Shown: piece by piece, positions 11,328 to 22,784 of the stretch | How positions within the stretch are numbered: the first letter of the stretch is position 1 | Layout of the letters: every line of letters starts with the position of its first letter | Source: Hydractinia symbiolongicarpus | Lineage: Eukaryota > Cnidaria > Hydrozoa > Anthoathecata > Hydractiniidae | Assembly (NCBI RefSeq): GCF_029227915.1 | Contig: NC_079880.1 | Location: 33,227,501-33,291,500 of the forward strand | DNA: 64,000 bases | Direction: 5' to 3' | Notes under the pieces: generated by a model | The model's input: only the letters and a program-made list of their open reading frames with translations | What the model was told of the DNA's origin: nothing | Database searches by the model: none | Translations under genes and position numbers: made by a program

Positions 11328-11875
11328 GCTTGGACGCGTGGAACCACGTGATTTACGTGTAAGGCCTTTATTAGGTGTCCAGAGGCCGTATTATAGCCTT
11401 TTCATGGCGTGTGCATGTGGATTACGGCGTTGTAAAGCCATGGAACCAGGGAAAACAACTTAGGACGGCGTAGTGTATTGAGAGTGGAAGAACTAGACCA
11501 ATGGTAACAAGCTTGGACGCGTGGAACCCGGTGATTTACGTGTGAGGCATTTAATAGGCGTCAAAAGGCCGTATTATAGCCTTTTCATGGCGTGTGCATG
11601 TGGTTTACGGCGTTGTAAAGCCATGGAACCAGGAAAAACAACTTAGGACGTTCTAGTGTATTGAGAGTGGAAGGACTAGACCAATGGTAACCTGCGCAGG
11701 CACGCGAAACCGCACGATTACGTGTAAGGCATTTAATAGGCGTCAAAAGGCCGTATTATAGCCTTTTCATGGCGTGTACATGTGGTTTACGGCGTTGTAA
11801 AGCCATGGAACCAGGAAAAACAACTTAGGACGGCGTAGTGTATTGGGAGTGGAAGAACTAGACCAATGGTAACAA
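11328..11875 (+). repeat. Three-monomer tandem duplication, copy 1
   Basis: The linked markers 'ttacgtgtgaggcat' (about 11,537) and 'cgaaaccgcacgattacg' (about 11,704) recur 548 bp to the right. The 'gtgtgaggc' plus 'aaccgcacgatt' pair appears again at 14.3, 15.0 and 18.5 kb, so this small cassette has been copied several times. Confidence 0.76.
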
Positions 11876-12268
11876 GCTTGGACGCGTGGAACCACGTGAT
11901 TTACGTGTAAGGCCTTTATTAGGCGTCCAGAGGCCGTATTATAGCCTTTTCATGGCGTGTGCATGTGGATTACGGCGTTGTAAAGCCATGGAACCAGGGA
12001 AAACAACTTAGGACGGCGTAGTGTATTGAGAGTGGAAGAACTAGACCAATGGTAACAAGCTTGGACGCGTGGAACCCGGTGATTTACGTGTGAGGCATTT
12101 AATAGGCGTCAAAAGGCCGTATTATAGCCTTTTCATGGCGTGTGCATGTGGTTTACGGCGTTGTAAAGCCATGGAACCAGGAAAAACAACTTAAGACGTT
12201 CTAGTGTATTGAGAGTGGAAGGACTAGACCAATGGTAACCTGCGCAGGCACGCGAAACCGCACGATTA
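11876..12268 (+). repeat. Three-monomer tandem duplication, copy 2
   Basis: It matches 11,328 onwards at an offset of 548 bp. The match ends just after 'aaccgcacgattacg', where copy 2 switches to the class C middle 'ctttaataggcggcaaatgg'. Confidence 0.75.
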
Positions 12269-14269
12269 CGTGTAAGGCCTTTAATAGGCGGCAAATGGCC
12301 GTATTATGGCCTTTTCATGGCGTGTGCATGTGGTTTACGGCGTTGTAAAGCCATGGAACCAGGAAAAGCAACTTAGGACGTTCTAGTGTATTGAGAGTGG
12401 AAGGACTAGACCAATGGTAACCTGCGCAAGCACGCGAAACCACACGATTACGTGTAAGGCATTTAATGGGCGTCAAAAGGCCGTATTATAGCCTTTTCAT
12501 GGCGTGTGCATGTGGTTTACGGCGTTGTAAAGCCATGGAACCAGGAAAAACAACTTAGGACGGCGTAGTGTATTGGGAGTGGAAGAACTAGACCAATGGT
12601 ACCAAGCTTGGACGCGTGGAACCACGTGATTTACGTGTAAGGCCTTTATTAGGCGTCCAGAGGCCGTATTATAGCCTTTTCATGGCGTGTGCATGTGGAT
12701 TACGGCGTTGTAAAGCCATGGAGCCAGAGAAAACAACTTTGGACTGCGTAGTGTATTGAGAGTGGAAGAACTAGACCAATAATAACAAGCTTGGACGCGT
12801 GGAACCCGGTGATTTACGTGTAAGGCATTTAATAGGCGTCAAAAGGCCGCATTATGGCCTTTCAATGGCGTGTGCATGTGGTTTACGGCGTTCTAAACAC
12901 ATGGAACCAGAGAAAACAACTTAGGACGTTCTAGTGTATTGAGAGTGGAAGGACTAGACCAATGGTAACAAGCTTGGACGCGTGGAACCCCGTGATTTAC
13001 GTGTAAGGCATTTAATGGGCGTCAAAAGGCCGTATTATAGCCTTTTCATGTCGTGTGCATGTGGTTTACAGCGTTGTAAAGCCATGGAACCAGAGAAAAA
13101 AACTTAGGACGGCGTAGTGTATTGAGAGTGGAAGAACTAGACCAATGGTAACAAGCTTGGACGCGTGGAACCCCGTGATTTACGTGTAAGGCATTTAATA
13201 GGCGTCAAAAGGCCGTATTATAGTCTTTTCATGGCGTGTGTATGTGGTTTACAGCGTTGTAAAGCCATGGAACCAGGAAAAATAACTTAGGACGTTCTAG
13301 TGTATTGAGAGTGGAAGAACTAGACCAATGGTAACAAGCTTGGACGCGTGGAACCCCGTGATTTACGTGTAAGGCATTTATTGGGCGTCAAAAGGCCGTA
13401 TTATAGCCTTTTCATGGCGTGTGCACGTGGTTTACGGCGTTGTAAAGCCATAGAACCAGGAAAAACAACTTAGGACGGCGTAGTGTATTGGGAGTGGAAG
13501 AACTAGACCAATAGTAACCTGCGCAGTCACGCGGAAACACGCGATTTACGCGTAAAGCCTTTAATAGGCGGCAAATGGCCGTATTATGGCCTTTCAATGG
13601 CGTGTGCATGTGGTTTACGGCGTTCTAAACACATGGAACCAGAGAAAACAACTTAGGACGGCGTGGTGTATTGAGAGTGGAAGAACTAGACCAATGGTAC
13701 CAAGCTTGGACGCGTGGAACCACGTGATTTACGTGTAAGGCCTTTATTAGGCGTCAAAAGGCCGCGTTATAGCCTTTTCATGGCGTGTGCATGTGGTTTA
13801 CGGCGTTGTAAAGCCATGGAACCAGAAAAAACAACTTAGGACGGGTAGTGTATTGGGAGTGGAAGAACTAGACCAATGGTAACAAGCTTGGACGCGTGGA
13901 ACCCCGTGATTTACGTGTAAGGCATTTATTGGGCGTCAAAAGGCCGTATTATAGCCTTTTCATGGCGTGTGCACGTGGTTTACGGCGTTGTAAAGCCATG
14001 GAACCAGGAAAAACAACTTAGGACGTTCTAGTGTATTGAGAGTGGAAGAACTAGACCAATGGTAACAAGCTTGGACGCGTGGAACCCCGTGATTTACGTG
14101 TAAGGCATTTATTGGGCGTCAAAAGGCCGTATTATAGCCTTTTCATGGCGTGTGCACGTGGTTTACGGCGTTGTAAAGCCATAGAACCAGGAAAAACAAC
14201 TTAGGACGGCGTAGTGTATTGAGAGTGGAAGAACTAGACCAATGGTAACAAGCTTGGACGCGTGGAACC

Positions 14270-14999
14270 CGGTGATTTACGTGTGAGGCATTTAATAGGC
14301 GTCAAAAGGCCGTATTATAGCCTTTTCATGGCGTGTGCATGTGGTTTACGGCGTTGTAAAACCATGGAACCAGGAAAAACAACTTAGGACGTTCTAGTGT
14401 ATTGAGAGTGGAAGGACTAGACCAATGGTAACCTGCGCAGGCACGCGAAACCGCACGATTACGTGTAAGGCATTTAATAGGCGTCAAAAGGCCGTATTAT
14501 AGCCTTTTCATGGCGTGTACATGTGGTTTACGGCGTTGTAAAGCCATGAAACCAGAAAAAACAACTTAGGACGGCGTAGTGTATCGAGAGTGGAAGAACT
14601 AGACCAATGGTAACAAGCTTGGACGCGTGGAACCTTGTGATTTAAGTGTAAGGCCTTTATTAGGCGTCCAGAGGCCGTATTATAGCCTTTTCATGGCGTG
14701 TGCTTGTGGATTACGGCGTTGTAAAGCCATGGAGCCAGGGAAAACAACTTAGGACAGCGTAGTGTATTGAGAGTGGAAGAACTAGACCAATGGTAACAAG
14801 CTTGGACGCGTGGAACCCCGTGATTTACGTGTAAGGCATTTAATGGGCGTCAAAGGCCGTATTATAGCCTTTTCATGGCGTGTGCACGTGGTTTACGGCG
14901 TTTTAAAGCCATGGAACCAGGGAAAACAACTTAGGACGGCGTAGTGTATTGAGAGTGGAAGAACTAGACCAATGGTAACAAGCTTGGACGCGTGGAACC
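14270..14999 (+). repeat. Four-monomer cassette with 'gtgtgaggc' and 'tgcttgtgg', copy 1
   Basis: Order: 'ttacgtgtgaggcat', then class B 'aaccgcacgattacg', then 'gtgtatcgagag', then a class A 'ccttgtg' unit with 'gtgcttgtgg' (14,700). The same order is at 15.0-15.4 kb and 18.47-18.91 kb. A private change here is 'gatttaagtgtaagg' near 14,640. Confidence 0.72.
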
Positions 15000-15345
15000 C
15001 GGTGATTTAGGTGTGAGGCATTTAATAGGCGTCAAAAGGCCGTATTATAGCCTTTTCATGGCGTGTGCATGTGGTTTACGGCGTTGTAAAGCCATGGAAC
15101 CAGGAAAAACAACTTAGGACGTTCTAGTGTATTGAGAGTGGAAGGACTAGACCAATGGTAACCTGCACAGGCACGCGAAACCGCACGATTCCGTGTAAGG
15201 CATTTAATAGGCGTCAAAAGGCCGTATTATAGCCTTTTCATGGCGTGTACATGTGGTTTACGGCGTTGTAAAGCCATGGAACCAGAAAAAACAACTTAGG
15301 ACGGCGTAGTGTATCGAGAGTGGAAGAACTAGACCAATGGTAACA
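15000..15345 (+). repeat. Same cassette, copy 2
   Basis: It begins with 'gatttaggtgtgaggc', a private G in place of C, then class B 'aaccgcacgattccg' and 'gtgtatcgagag'. The 'gtgcttgtgg' unit follows at 15,430. The offset to copy 1 is about 730 bp (four monomers). Confidence 0.7.
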
Positions 15346-15893
15346 AGCTTGGACGCGTGGAACCTTGTGATTTACGTGTAAGGCCTTTATTAGGCGTCCA
15401 GAGGCCGTATTATAGCCTTTTCATGGCGTGTGCTTGTGGATTACGGCGTTGTAAAGCCATGGAACCAGAAAAAACAATTTAGGACGGCGTAGTGTATCGA
15501 GAGTGGAAGAACTAGACCAATATTAACAAGCTTGGACGCGTGGAACCTTGTAATTTACGTGTAAGGCATTTATTAGGCGTCCAGAGGCCGTAATAAAGCC
15601 TTTTCATGGCGTGTGCATGTGGATTACGGCGTTGTAAAGCCATGGAGCCAGGGAAAACAACTTAGGACGGCGTAGTGTATTGAGAGTGGAAGAACTAGAC
15701 CAATGGTAACAAGCTTGGACGCGTGGAACCCCGAGATTTACGTGTAAGGCATTTAATGGGCGTCAAAGGCCGTATTATAGCCTTTTCATGGCGTGTGGAC
15801 GTGGTTTACGGCGTTGTAAAGCCATGGAACCAGGAAAAACAACTTAGGACGGCGTAGTGTATTGGGAGTGGAAGAACTAGACCAATGGTAACA
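15346..15893 (+). repeat. Three-monomer tandem duplication, copy 1
   Basis: It contains 'gtgcttgtgg' (15,430), 'aacaatttaggac', 'ccaatattaacaag', 'ccttgtaatttacg', 'ccccgagatttacg' and 'gcgtgtggacgtgg'. All recur 548 bp to the right. Parts recur a third time at 18.83-19.10 kb. Confidence 0.82.
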
Positions 15894-16448
15894 AGCTTAG
15901 ACGCGTGGAACCTTGTGATTTACGTGTAAGGCCTTTATTAGGCGTCCAGAGGCCGTATTATAGCCTTTTCATGGCGTGTGCTTGTGGATTACGGCGTTGT
16001 AAAGCCATGGAACCAGAAAAAACAATTTAGGACGGCGTAGTGTATCGAGAGTGGAAGAACTAGACCAATATTAACAAGCTTGGACGCGTGGAACCTTGTA
16101 ATTTACGTGTAAGGCATTTATTAGGCTTCCAGAGGCCGTATTAAAGCCTTTTCATGGCGTGTGCATGTGGATTACGGCGTTGTAAAGCCATGGAGCCAGG
16201 GAAAACAACTTAGGACGGCGTAGTGTATTGAGAGTGGAAGAACTAGACCAATGGTAACAAGCTTGGACGCGTGGAACCCCGAGATTTACGTGTAAGGCAT
16301 TTAATGGGCTTCAAAGGCCGTATTATAGCCTTTTCATGGCGTGTGGACGTGGTTTACGGCGTTGTAAAGCCATGGAACCAGGAAAAACAACTTAGGACGG
16401 CGTAGTGTATTGGGAGTGGAAGAACTAGACCAATGGTAACAAGCTTGG
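15894..16448 (+). repeat. Three-monomer tandem duplication, copy 2
   Basis: It repeats the six markers of 15,346-15,893 in order. Private changes are 'aagcttagacgcg' near 15,896 and 'taggcttccagagg' near 16,122. The block is directly adjacent to copy 1. Confidence 0.82.
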
Positions 16449-16530
16449 ACGCGTGGAACCACGTGATTTACGTGTAAGGCCTTTATTAGGCGTCCAGAGG
16501 CCGTATTATAGCCTTTTCATGGCGTGTGCA

Positions 16531-17168
16531 TGTGGATTACGGCGTTGTAAAGCCATGGAACCAGGGAAAACAACTTAGGACGGCGTAGTGTATTGAGAGT
16601 GGAAGAACTAGACCAATGGTAATAAGCTTGGACGCGTGGAACCCGGTGATTTACGTATAAGGCATTTAGTAGGCGTCAAAAGGCCGTATTATAGCATTTT
16701 CATGGCGTGTGCATGTGGTTTACGGCGTTGTAAAGCCATGGAACCAGGAAAAACAACTTAGGACGGCGTAGTGCATTGAGAGTGGAAGAACTAGACCAAT
16801 AGTAACCTGCGCAGTCAGGCGGAAACACGCGATTTACGTGTAAGGCCTTTAATAGGCGGCAAATGGCCGTATTATGGCCTTTCAATGGCGTGTGCATGTG
16901 GTTAACGGCGTTCTAAACACATGGAACCAGAGAAAACAACTTAGGACGTTCTAGTGTATTGAGAGTGGAAGGACTAGACCAATGGTAAACTGCGCAGGCA
17001 CGCGAAACCACACGATTACGTGTAAGGCATTTAATAGGCGTCAAAAGGCCGTATTATAGCCTTTTCATGGCGTGTGCATGTGGTTTACGGCGTTGTAAAG
17101 CCATGGAACCAGGGAAAACAACTTAAGACGGCGTAGTGTATTGGGAGTGGAAGAACTAGACCAATGGT
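16531..17168 (+). repeat. Block R, copy 1
   Basis: It contains 'ggcatttagtaggcg', a class C unit with 'gcagtcaggcgg', 'gtggttaacggcg' and a class B unit with 'gtaaactgcgcagg'. The same series is at 19,088-19,725, an offset of 2,557 bp (14 monomers). Confidence 0.8.
16807..16989 (+). repeat. Representative class C monomer, 183 bp
   Basis: The junction reads 'ctgcgcagtcaggcgg' followed by 'aaacacgcgatttacg'. The middle is 'ctttaataggcggcaaatgg', then 'ccgtattatggcc' and 'tttcaatggcg', then 'cgttctaaacacatgg'. Similar units lie near 725, 13,515, 19,364, 21,555, 23,199, 26,303, 27,407, 28,678, 29,590, 30,870, 31,603 and 32,334. The middle module also occurs under other junctions (near 1,500, 3,876, 8,632, 12,290 and 34,030), so it has been recombined. 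I see none beyond about 34.1 kb. Confidence 0.8.
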
Positions 17169-17757
17169 ACCAAGCTTGGACGCGTGGAACCACGTGATTT
17201 ACGTGTAAGGCCTTTATTAGGCGTCCAGAGGCCGTATTATAGCCTTTTCATGGCGTGTGCATGTGGATTACGGCGTTGTAAAGCCATGGAACTAGGGAAA
17301 AAACTTAGGACGGCGTAGTGTATTAAGAGTGGAAGAACTAGACCAATGGTAACAAGCTTGGACGCGTGGAACCCGGTGATTTACGTGTAAGGCATTTAAT
17401 AGGCGTCAAAAGGCCGTATTATAGCATTTTCATGGCGTGTGCATGTGGTTTACGGCGTTGTAAAGCCATGGAACCAGGAAAAACAACTTAGGACGTTCTA
17501 GTGTATTGAGAGTGGAAGGACTAGACCAATGGTAACCTGCACAGGTACGCGGAACTACGCGATATACGTGTGAGGCATTTAATAGGCGTCAAAAGGACGT
17601 ATTAGAGCCTTTTCATGGCGTGTGCATGTGGTTTACGGCGTTTTAAAGCCATGGAACCAGGGAAAACAACTTAGGACGGCGTAGTGTATTGAGAGTGGAA
17701 GAACTAGACCAATGGTAACAAGCTTGGACGCGTGGAACCCGGTGATTTACGTGTGAG
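17028..17757 (+). repeat. Four-monomer tandem duplication, copy 1
   Basis: It contains 'acttaagacgg', 'aactagggaaaaaac' (17,290), 'gtgtattaagag' and the class D unit. All recur at an offset of about 731 bp. Confidence 0.83.
17537..17719 (+). repeat. Class D monomer (copy 1)
   Basis: The junction is 'ctgcacaggtacgcgg' followed by 'aactacgcgatatacg', then 'tgtgaggcatttaatagg' and 'caaaaggacgtattagagcc'. The changes 'gatatacg', 'aaggacgt' and 'attagagcc' are shared with the unit at 18,268. The first two thirds of the junction also recurs at 20,459. The unit is 183 bp. Confidence 0.78.
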
Positions 17758-18572
17758 GCATTTAATAGGCGTCAAAAGGCCGTATTATAGCCTTTTCATG
17801 GCGTGTGCATGTGGTTTACGGCGTTGTAAAGCCATGGAACCAGGGAAAACAACTTAAGACGGCGTAGTGTATTGGGAGTGGAAGAACTAGACCAATGGTA
17901 CCAAGCTTGGACGCGTGGAACCACGTGATTTACGTGTAAGGCCTTTATTAGGCGTCCAGAGGCCGTATTATAGCCTTTTCATGGCGTGTGCATGTGGATT
18001 ACGGCGTTGTAAAGCCATGGAACTAGGGAAAAAACTTAGGACGGCGTAGTGTATTAAGAGTGGAAGAACTAGACCAATGGTAACAAGCTTGGACGCGTGG
18101 AACCCGGTGATTTACGTGTAAGGCATTTAATAGGCGTCAAAAGGCCGTATTATAGCATTTTCATGGCGTGTGCATGTGGTTTACGGCGTTGTAAAGCCAT
18201 GGAACCAGGAAAAACAACTTAGGACGTTCTAGTGTATTGAGAGTGGAAGGACTAGACCAATGGTAACCTGCACAGGTACGCGGAACTACGCGATATACGT
18301 GTGAGGCATTTAATAGGCGTCAAAAGGACGTATTAGAGCCTTTTCATGGCGTGTGCATGTGGTTTACGGCGTTTTAAAGCCATGGAACCAGGGAAAACAA
18401 CTTAGGACGGCGTAGTGTATTGAGAGTGGAAGAACTAGACCAATGGTAACAAGCTTGGACGCGTGGAACCCGGTGATTTACGTGTGAGGCATTTAATAGG
18501 CGTCAAAAGGCCGTATTATAGCCTTTTCATGGCGTGTGCATGTGGTTTACGGCGTTGTAAAGCCATGGAACT
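17758..18572 (+). repeat. Four-monomer tandem duplication, copy 2
   Basis: It repeats 'acttaagacgg', 'aactagggaaaaaac' (18,021), 'gtgtattaagag' and class D. No difference was seen in the parts compared. A looser third version is at about 20.1-20.6 kb ('aacaaagggaaaaaac'). Confidence 0.83.
18268..18450 (+). repeat. Class D monomer (copy 2)
   Basis: It matches the unit at 17,537, including 'gatatacg', 'aaggacgt' and 'attagagcc', at an offset of 731 bp (four monomers). It was copied as part of the 17.0-18.6 kb tandem duplication. Confidence 0.8.
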
Positions 18573-19087
18573 AGGAAAAACAACTTAGGACGTTCTAGTG
18601 TATTGAGAGTGGAAGGACTAGACCAATGGTAACCTGCACAGGCACGCGAAACCGCACGATTACGTGTAAGGCATTTAATAGGCGTCAAAAGGCCGTATTA
18701 TAGCCTTTTCATGGCGTGTACATGTGGTTTACGGCGTTGTAAAGCCATGGAACCAGAAAAAACAACTTAGGACGGCGTAGTGTATCGAGAGTGGAAGAAC
18801 TAGACCAATGGTAACAAACTTGGACGCGTGGAACCTTGTGATTTACGTGTAAGGCCTTTATTAGGCGTCCAGAGGCCGTATTATAGCCTTTTCATGGCGT
18901 GTGCTTGTGGATTACGGCGTTGTAAAGCCATGGAACCAGAAAAAACAATTTAGGACGGCGTAGTGTATCGAGAGTGGAAGAACTAGACCAATATTAACAA
19001 GCTTGGACGCGTGGAACCTTGTGATTTACGTGTAAGGCATTTAATGGGCGTCAAAGGCCGTATTATAGCCTTTTCATGGCGTGTGGA

Positions 19088-19725
19088 CGTGGTTTACGGC
19101 GTTGTAAAGCCATGGAACCAGGGAAAACAACTTAGGACGGCGTAGTGTATTGAGAGTGGAAGAACTAGACCAATGGTAACAAGCTTGGACGCGTGGAACC
19201 CGGTGATTTACGTGTAAGGCATTTAGTAGGCGTCAAAAGGCCGTATTATAGCATTTTCATGGCGTGTGCATGTGGTTTACGGCGTTGTAAAGCCATGGAA
19301 CCAGGAAAAACAACTTAGGACGGCGTAGTGCATTGAGAGTGGAAGAACTAGACCAATAGTAACCTGCGCAGTCAGGCGGAAACACGCGATTTACGTGTAA
19401 GGCCTTTAATAGGCGGCAAATGGCCGTATTATGGCCTTTCAATGGCGTGTGCATGTGGTTAACGGCGTTCTAAACACATGGAACCAGAGAAAACAACTTA
19501 GGACGTTCTAGTGTATTGAGAGTGGAAGGACTAGACCAATGGTAAACTGCGCAGGCACGCGAAACCACACGATTACGTGTAAGGCATTTAATAGGCGTCA
19601 AAAGGCCGTATTATAGCCTTTTCATGGCGTGTGCATGTGGTTTACGGCGTTGTAAAGCCATGGAACCAGGGAAAACAACTTAAGACGGCGTAGTGTATTG
19701 GGAGTGGAAGAACTAGACCAATGGT
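19088..19725 (+). repeat. Block R, copy 2
   Basis: It matches 16,531-17,168 through 'ggcatttagtaggcg', 'gcagtcaggcgg' and 'gtggttaacggcg'. The match stops where copy 2 has 'aacaagtttggacg' and copy 1 has 'accaagcttggacg'. Confidence 0.8.
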
Positions 19726-20458
19726 AACAAGTTTGGACGCGTGGAACCCCGTGATTTACGTGGAAGGCATTTAATAGGCGTCAAAAGGCCGTATTATAGC
19801 TTTTTCATGGCGTGTGCATGTGGTTTACGGCGTTGTAAAGCCATGGAACCAGGAAAAGCAACTTAGGACGTTCTAGTGTATTGAGAGTGCAAGGACTAGA
19901 CCAATGGTAACCTGCGCAAGCACGCGAAACCACACGATTACGTGTAAGGCATTTAATGGGCGTCAAAAGGCCGTATTATAGCCTTTTCATGGCGTGTGCA
20001 TGTGGTTTACGGCGTTGTAAAGCCATGGAACCAGGAAAAAAACTTAGGACGGCGTAGTGTATTGGGAGTGGAAGAACTAGACCAATGGTACCAAGCTTGG
20101 ACGCGTGGAACCACGTGATTTACGTGTAAGGCCTTTATTAGGCGTCCAGAGGCCGTATTATAGCCTTTTCATGGCGTGTGCATGTGGATTACGGCGTTGT
20201 AAAGCCATGGAACAAAGGGAAAAAACTTAGGACGTTCTAGTGTATTAAGAGTGGAAGAACTAGACCAATGGTAACAAGCTTGGACGCGTGGAACCCGGTG
20301 ATTTACGTGTAAGGCATTTAATAGGCGTCAAAAGGCCGTATTATAGCATTTTCATGGCGTGTGCATGTGGTTTACGGCGTTGTAAAGCCATGGAACCAGG
20401 AAAAACAACTTAGGACGTTCTAGTGTATTGAGAGTGGAAGGACTAGACCAATGGTAAC

Positions 20459-20641
20459 CTGCAAAGGTACGCGGAACTACGCGATTTACGTGTGAGGCAT
20501 TTAATAGGCGTCAAAAGGACGTATTATAGCCTTTTCATGGCGTGTGCATGTGGTTTACGGCGTTGTAAAGCCATGGAACCAGGAAAAACAACTTAGGACG
20601 CTCTCGTGTATTGAGAGTGGAAAGACTAGACCAATGGTAAC
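20459..20641 (+). repeat. Class D monomer, third and more divergent copy
   Basis: The junction reads 'ctgcaaaggtacgcgg' and 'aactacgcgatttacg', followed by 'tgtgaggc' and 'caaaaggacgtattatagcc'. It keeps 'aaggacgt' but has standard 'gatttacg' and 'attatagcc'. It sits just before the class E hybrid and may be the ancestral form of class D or a partly converted copy. Confidence 0.7.
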
Positions 20642-20823
20642 CTGCGCAGGCACGCAGACTAACGTGATTTACGTGTAAGGACTTTATTAGGCGGCAAAGG
20701 CGGTATTATAGCCTTTTCATGGCGTGTGCATGTGGATTACGGCGTTCTGAAGCCATGGAACCAGGAATAACAACTTAGGACGTTCTAGTGTATTGAGAGT
20801 GGAAGGACTAGACCAATGGTAAA
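20642..20823 (+). repeat. Hybrid monomer: class E left part, standard right part
   Basis: From 20,642 to about 20,712 the unit follows class E ('aggcacgcagac', 'ggactttattaggcggc', 'aaaggcggtattatag'). From there on it is standard ('ccttttcatggcgtgtgc', then 'cgttctgaagccatgg'). The switch point is about 70 bp into the monomer. This is direct sequence evidence for exchange or conversion inside a monomer. The unit is 182 bp, so the exchange was in register. Confidence 0.75.
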
Positions 20824-21140
20824 TTGCGCAGGCACGCGAAACCACACGATTACCTGTAAGGCATTTAATAGGCGTCAAAAGGCCGTATTATAGCCTTTTC
20901 ATGTCGTGTGCATGTGGTTTACAGCGTTGTAAAGCCATGGAACCAGAGAAAAAAACTTAGGACGGCGTAGTGTATTGAGAGTGGAAGAACTAGACCAATG
21001 GTAACAAGCTTGGACGCGTGGAACCCCGTGATTTACGTGTAAGGCATTTAATAGGCGTCAAAAGGCCGTATTATAGTCTTTTCATGGCGTGTGCATGTGG
21101 TTTACAGCGTTGTAAAGCCATGGAACCAGGAAAAACAACT

Positions 21141-22784
21141 TAGGACGTTCTAGTGTATTGAGAGTGGAAGGACTAGACCAATGGTAACAAGCTTGGACGC
21201 GTGGAACCACGTGATTTACGTGTAAGGCCTTTATTAGGCGTCCAGAGGCCGTATTATAGCCTTTTCATGGCGTGTGCATGTGGATTACGGCGTTGAAAAG
21301 CCATGGAACCAGGGAAAACAACTTAGGACGGCGTAGTGTATTGAGAGTGGAAGAACTAGACCAATGGTAACAAGCTTGGACGCGTGGAACCCGGTGATTT
21401 ACGTGTAAGGCATTTAATAGGCGTCAAAAGGCCGTATTATAGGATTTTCATGCCGTGTGCATGTGGTTTACAGCGTTGTAAAGCCATGGAACCAGGAAAA
21501 ACAACTTAGGACGGCGTAGTGCATTGAGAGTGGAAGAACTAGACCAATAGTAACCTGCGCAGTGACGCGGAAACACGCGATTTACGCGTAAAGCCTTTAA
21601 TAGGCGGCAAATGGCCGTATTATGGCCTTTCAATGGCGTGTGCATGTGGTTTACGGCGTTCTAAACACATGGAACCAGAGAAAACAACTTAGGACGGCGT
21701 GGTGTATTGAGAGTGGAAGAACTAGACCAATGGTACCAAGCTTGGACGCGTGGAACCACGTGATTTACGTGTAAGGCCTTTATTAGGCGTCAAAAGGCCG
21801 CGTTATAGCCTTTTCATGGCGTGTGCATGTGGTTTACGGCGTTGTAAAGCCATGGAACCAGAAAAAACAACTTAGGACGGGTAGTGTATTGGGAGTGGAA
21901 GAACTAGACCAATGGTAACAAGCTTGGACGCGTGGAACCCCGTGATTTACGTGTAAGGCATTTATTGGGCGTCAAAAGGCCGTATTATAGCCTTTTCATG
22001 GCGTGTGCACGTGGTTTACGGCGTTGTAAAGCCATGGAACCAGGAAAAACAACTTAGGACGTTCTAGTGTATTGAGAGTGGAAGGACTAGGCCAATGGTA
22101 ACCTGCACAGGCACACGAAACCACACGATTACGTGTAAGGCATTTAATAGGCGTCAAAAGGCCGTATTATAGCCTCTTCATGGCGTGTGTATGTGGTTTA
22201 CATCGTTGTAAAGCCATGGAACCAGGGAAAACAACTTAGGACGGCGTAGTGTATTGAGAGTGGAAGAACTAGACCAATGGTAACAAGCTTGGACACGTGG
22301 AACCCCGTGATTTACGTGTAAGGCATTTAATAGGCGTCAAAAGGCCGTATTATAGCCTTTTCATGGCGTGTGCATGTGGTTTACGGCGTTGTAAAGCCAT
22401 GGAACCAGGAAAAACAACTTAGGACGGCGTAGTGTATTGGGAGTGGAAGAACTAGACCAATGGTACCAAGCTTGGACGCGTGGAACCACGTGATTTACGT
22501 GTAAGGCCTTTATTAGGCGTCCAGAGGCCGTATTATAGCCTTTTCATGGCGTGTGCATGTGGATTACGGCGTTGTAAAGCCATGGAACCAGGGAAAAAAC
22601 TTAGGACGGCGTAGTGTATTGAGAGTGGAAGAACTAGACCAATGGTAACAAGCTTGGACGCGTGAAACCCCGTGATTTACGTGTAAGGCATTTAATGGGC
22701 GTCAAAAGGCCGTATTATAGCATTTTCATGGCGTGTGCATGTGGTTTACGGCGTTGTAAAGCCATGGAACCAGAGAAAAAAACT
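21141..22784 (+). repeat. Nine-monomer block S, copy 1
   Basis: Markers in order: 'cgttgaaaagcc' (21,291), 'aggattttcatgccgtg' (21,442), class C with 'gcagtgacgcgg', 'gccgcgttatagcc', 'gacgggtagtg', 'ggcatttattgggcg', 'ctaggccaatgg', 'tttacatcgttg' (22,197) and 'ggacacgtgg'. All recur 1,644 bp to the right. 'gcagtgacgcgg' and 'ctaggccaatgg' are seen only in these two copies. Confidence 0.88.
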
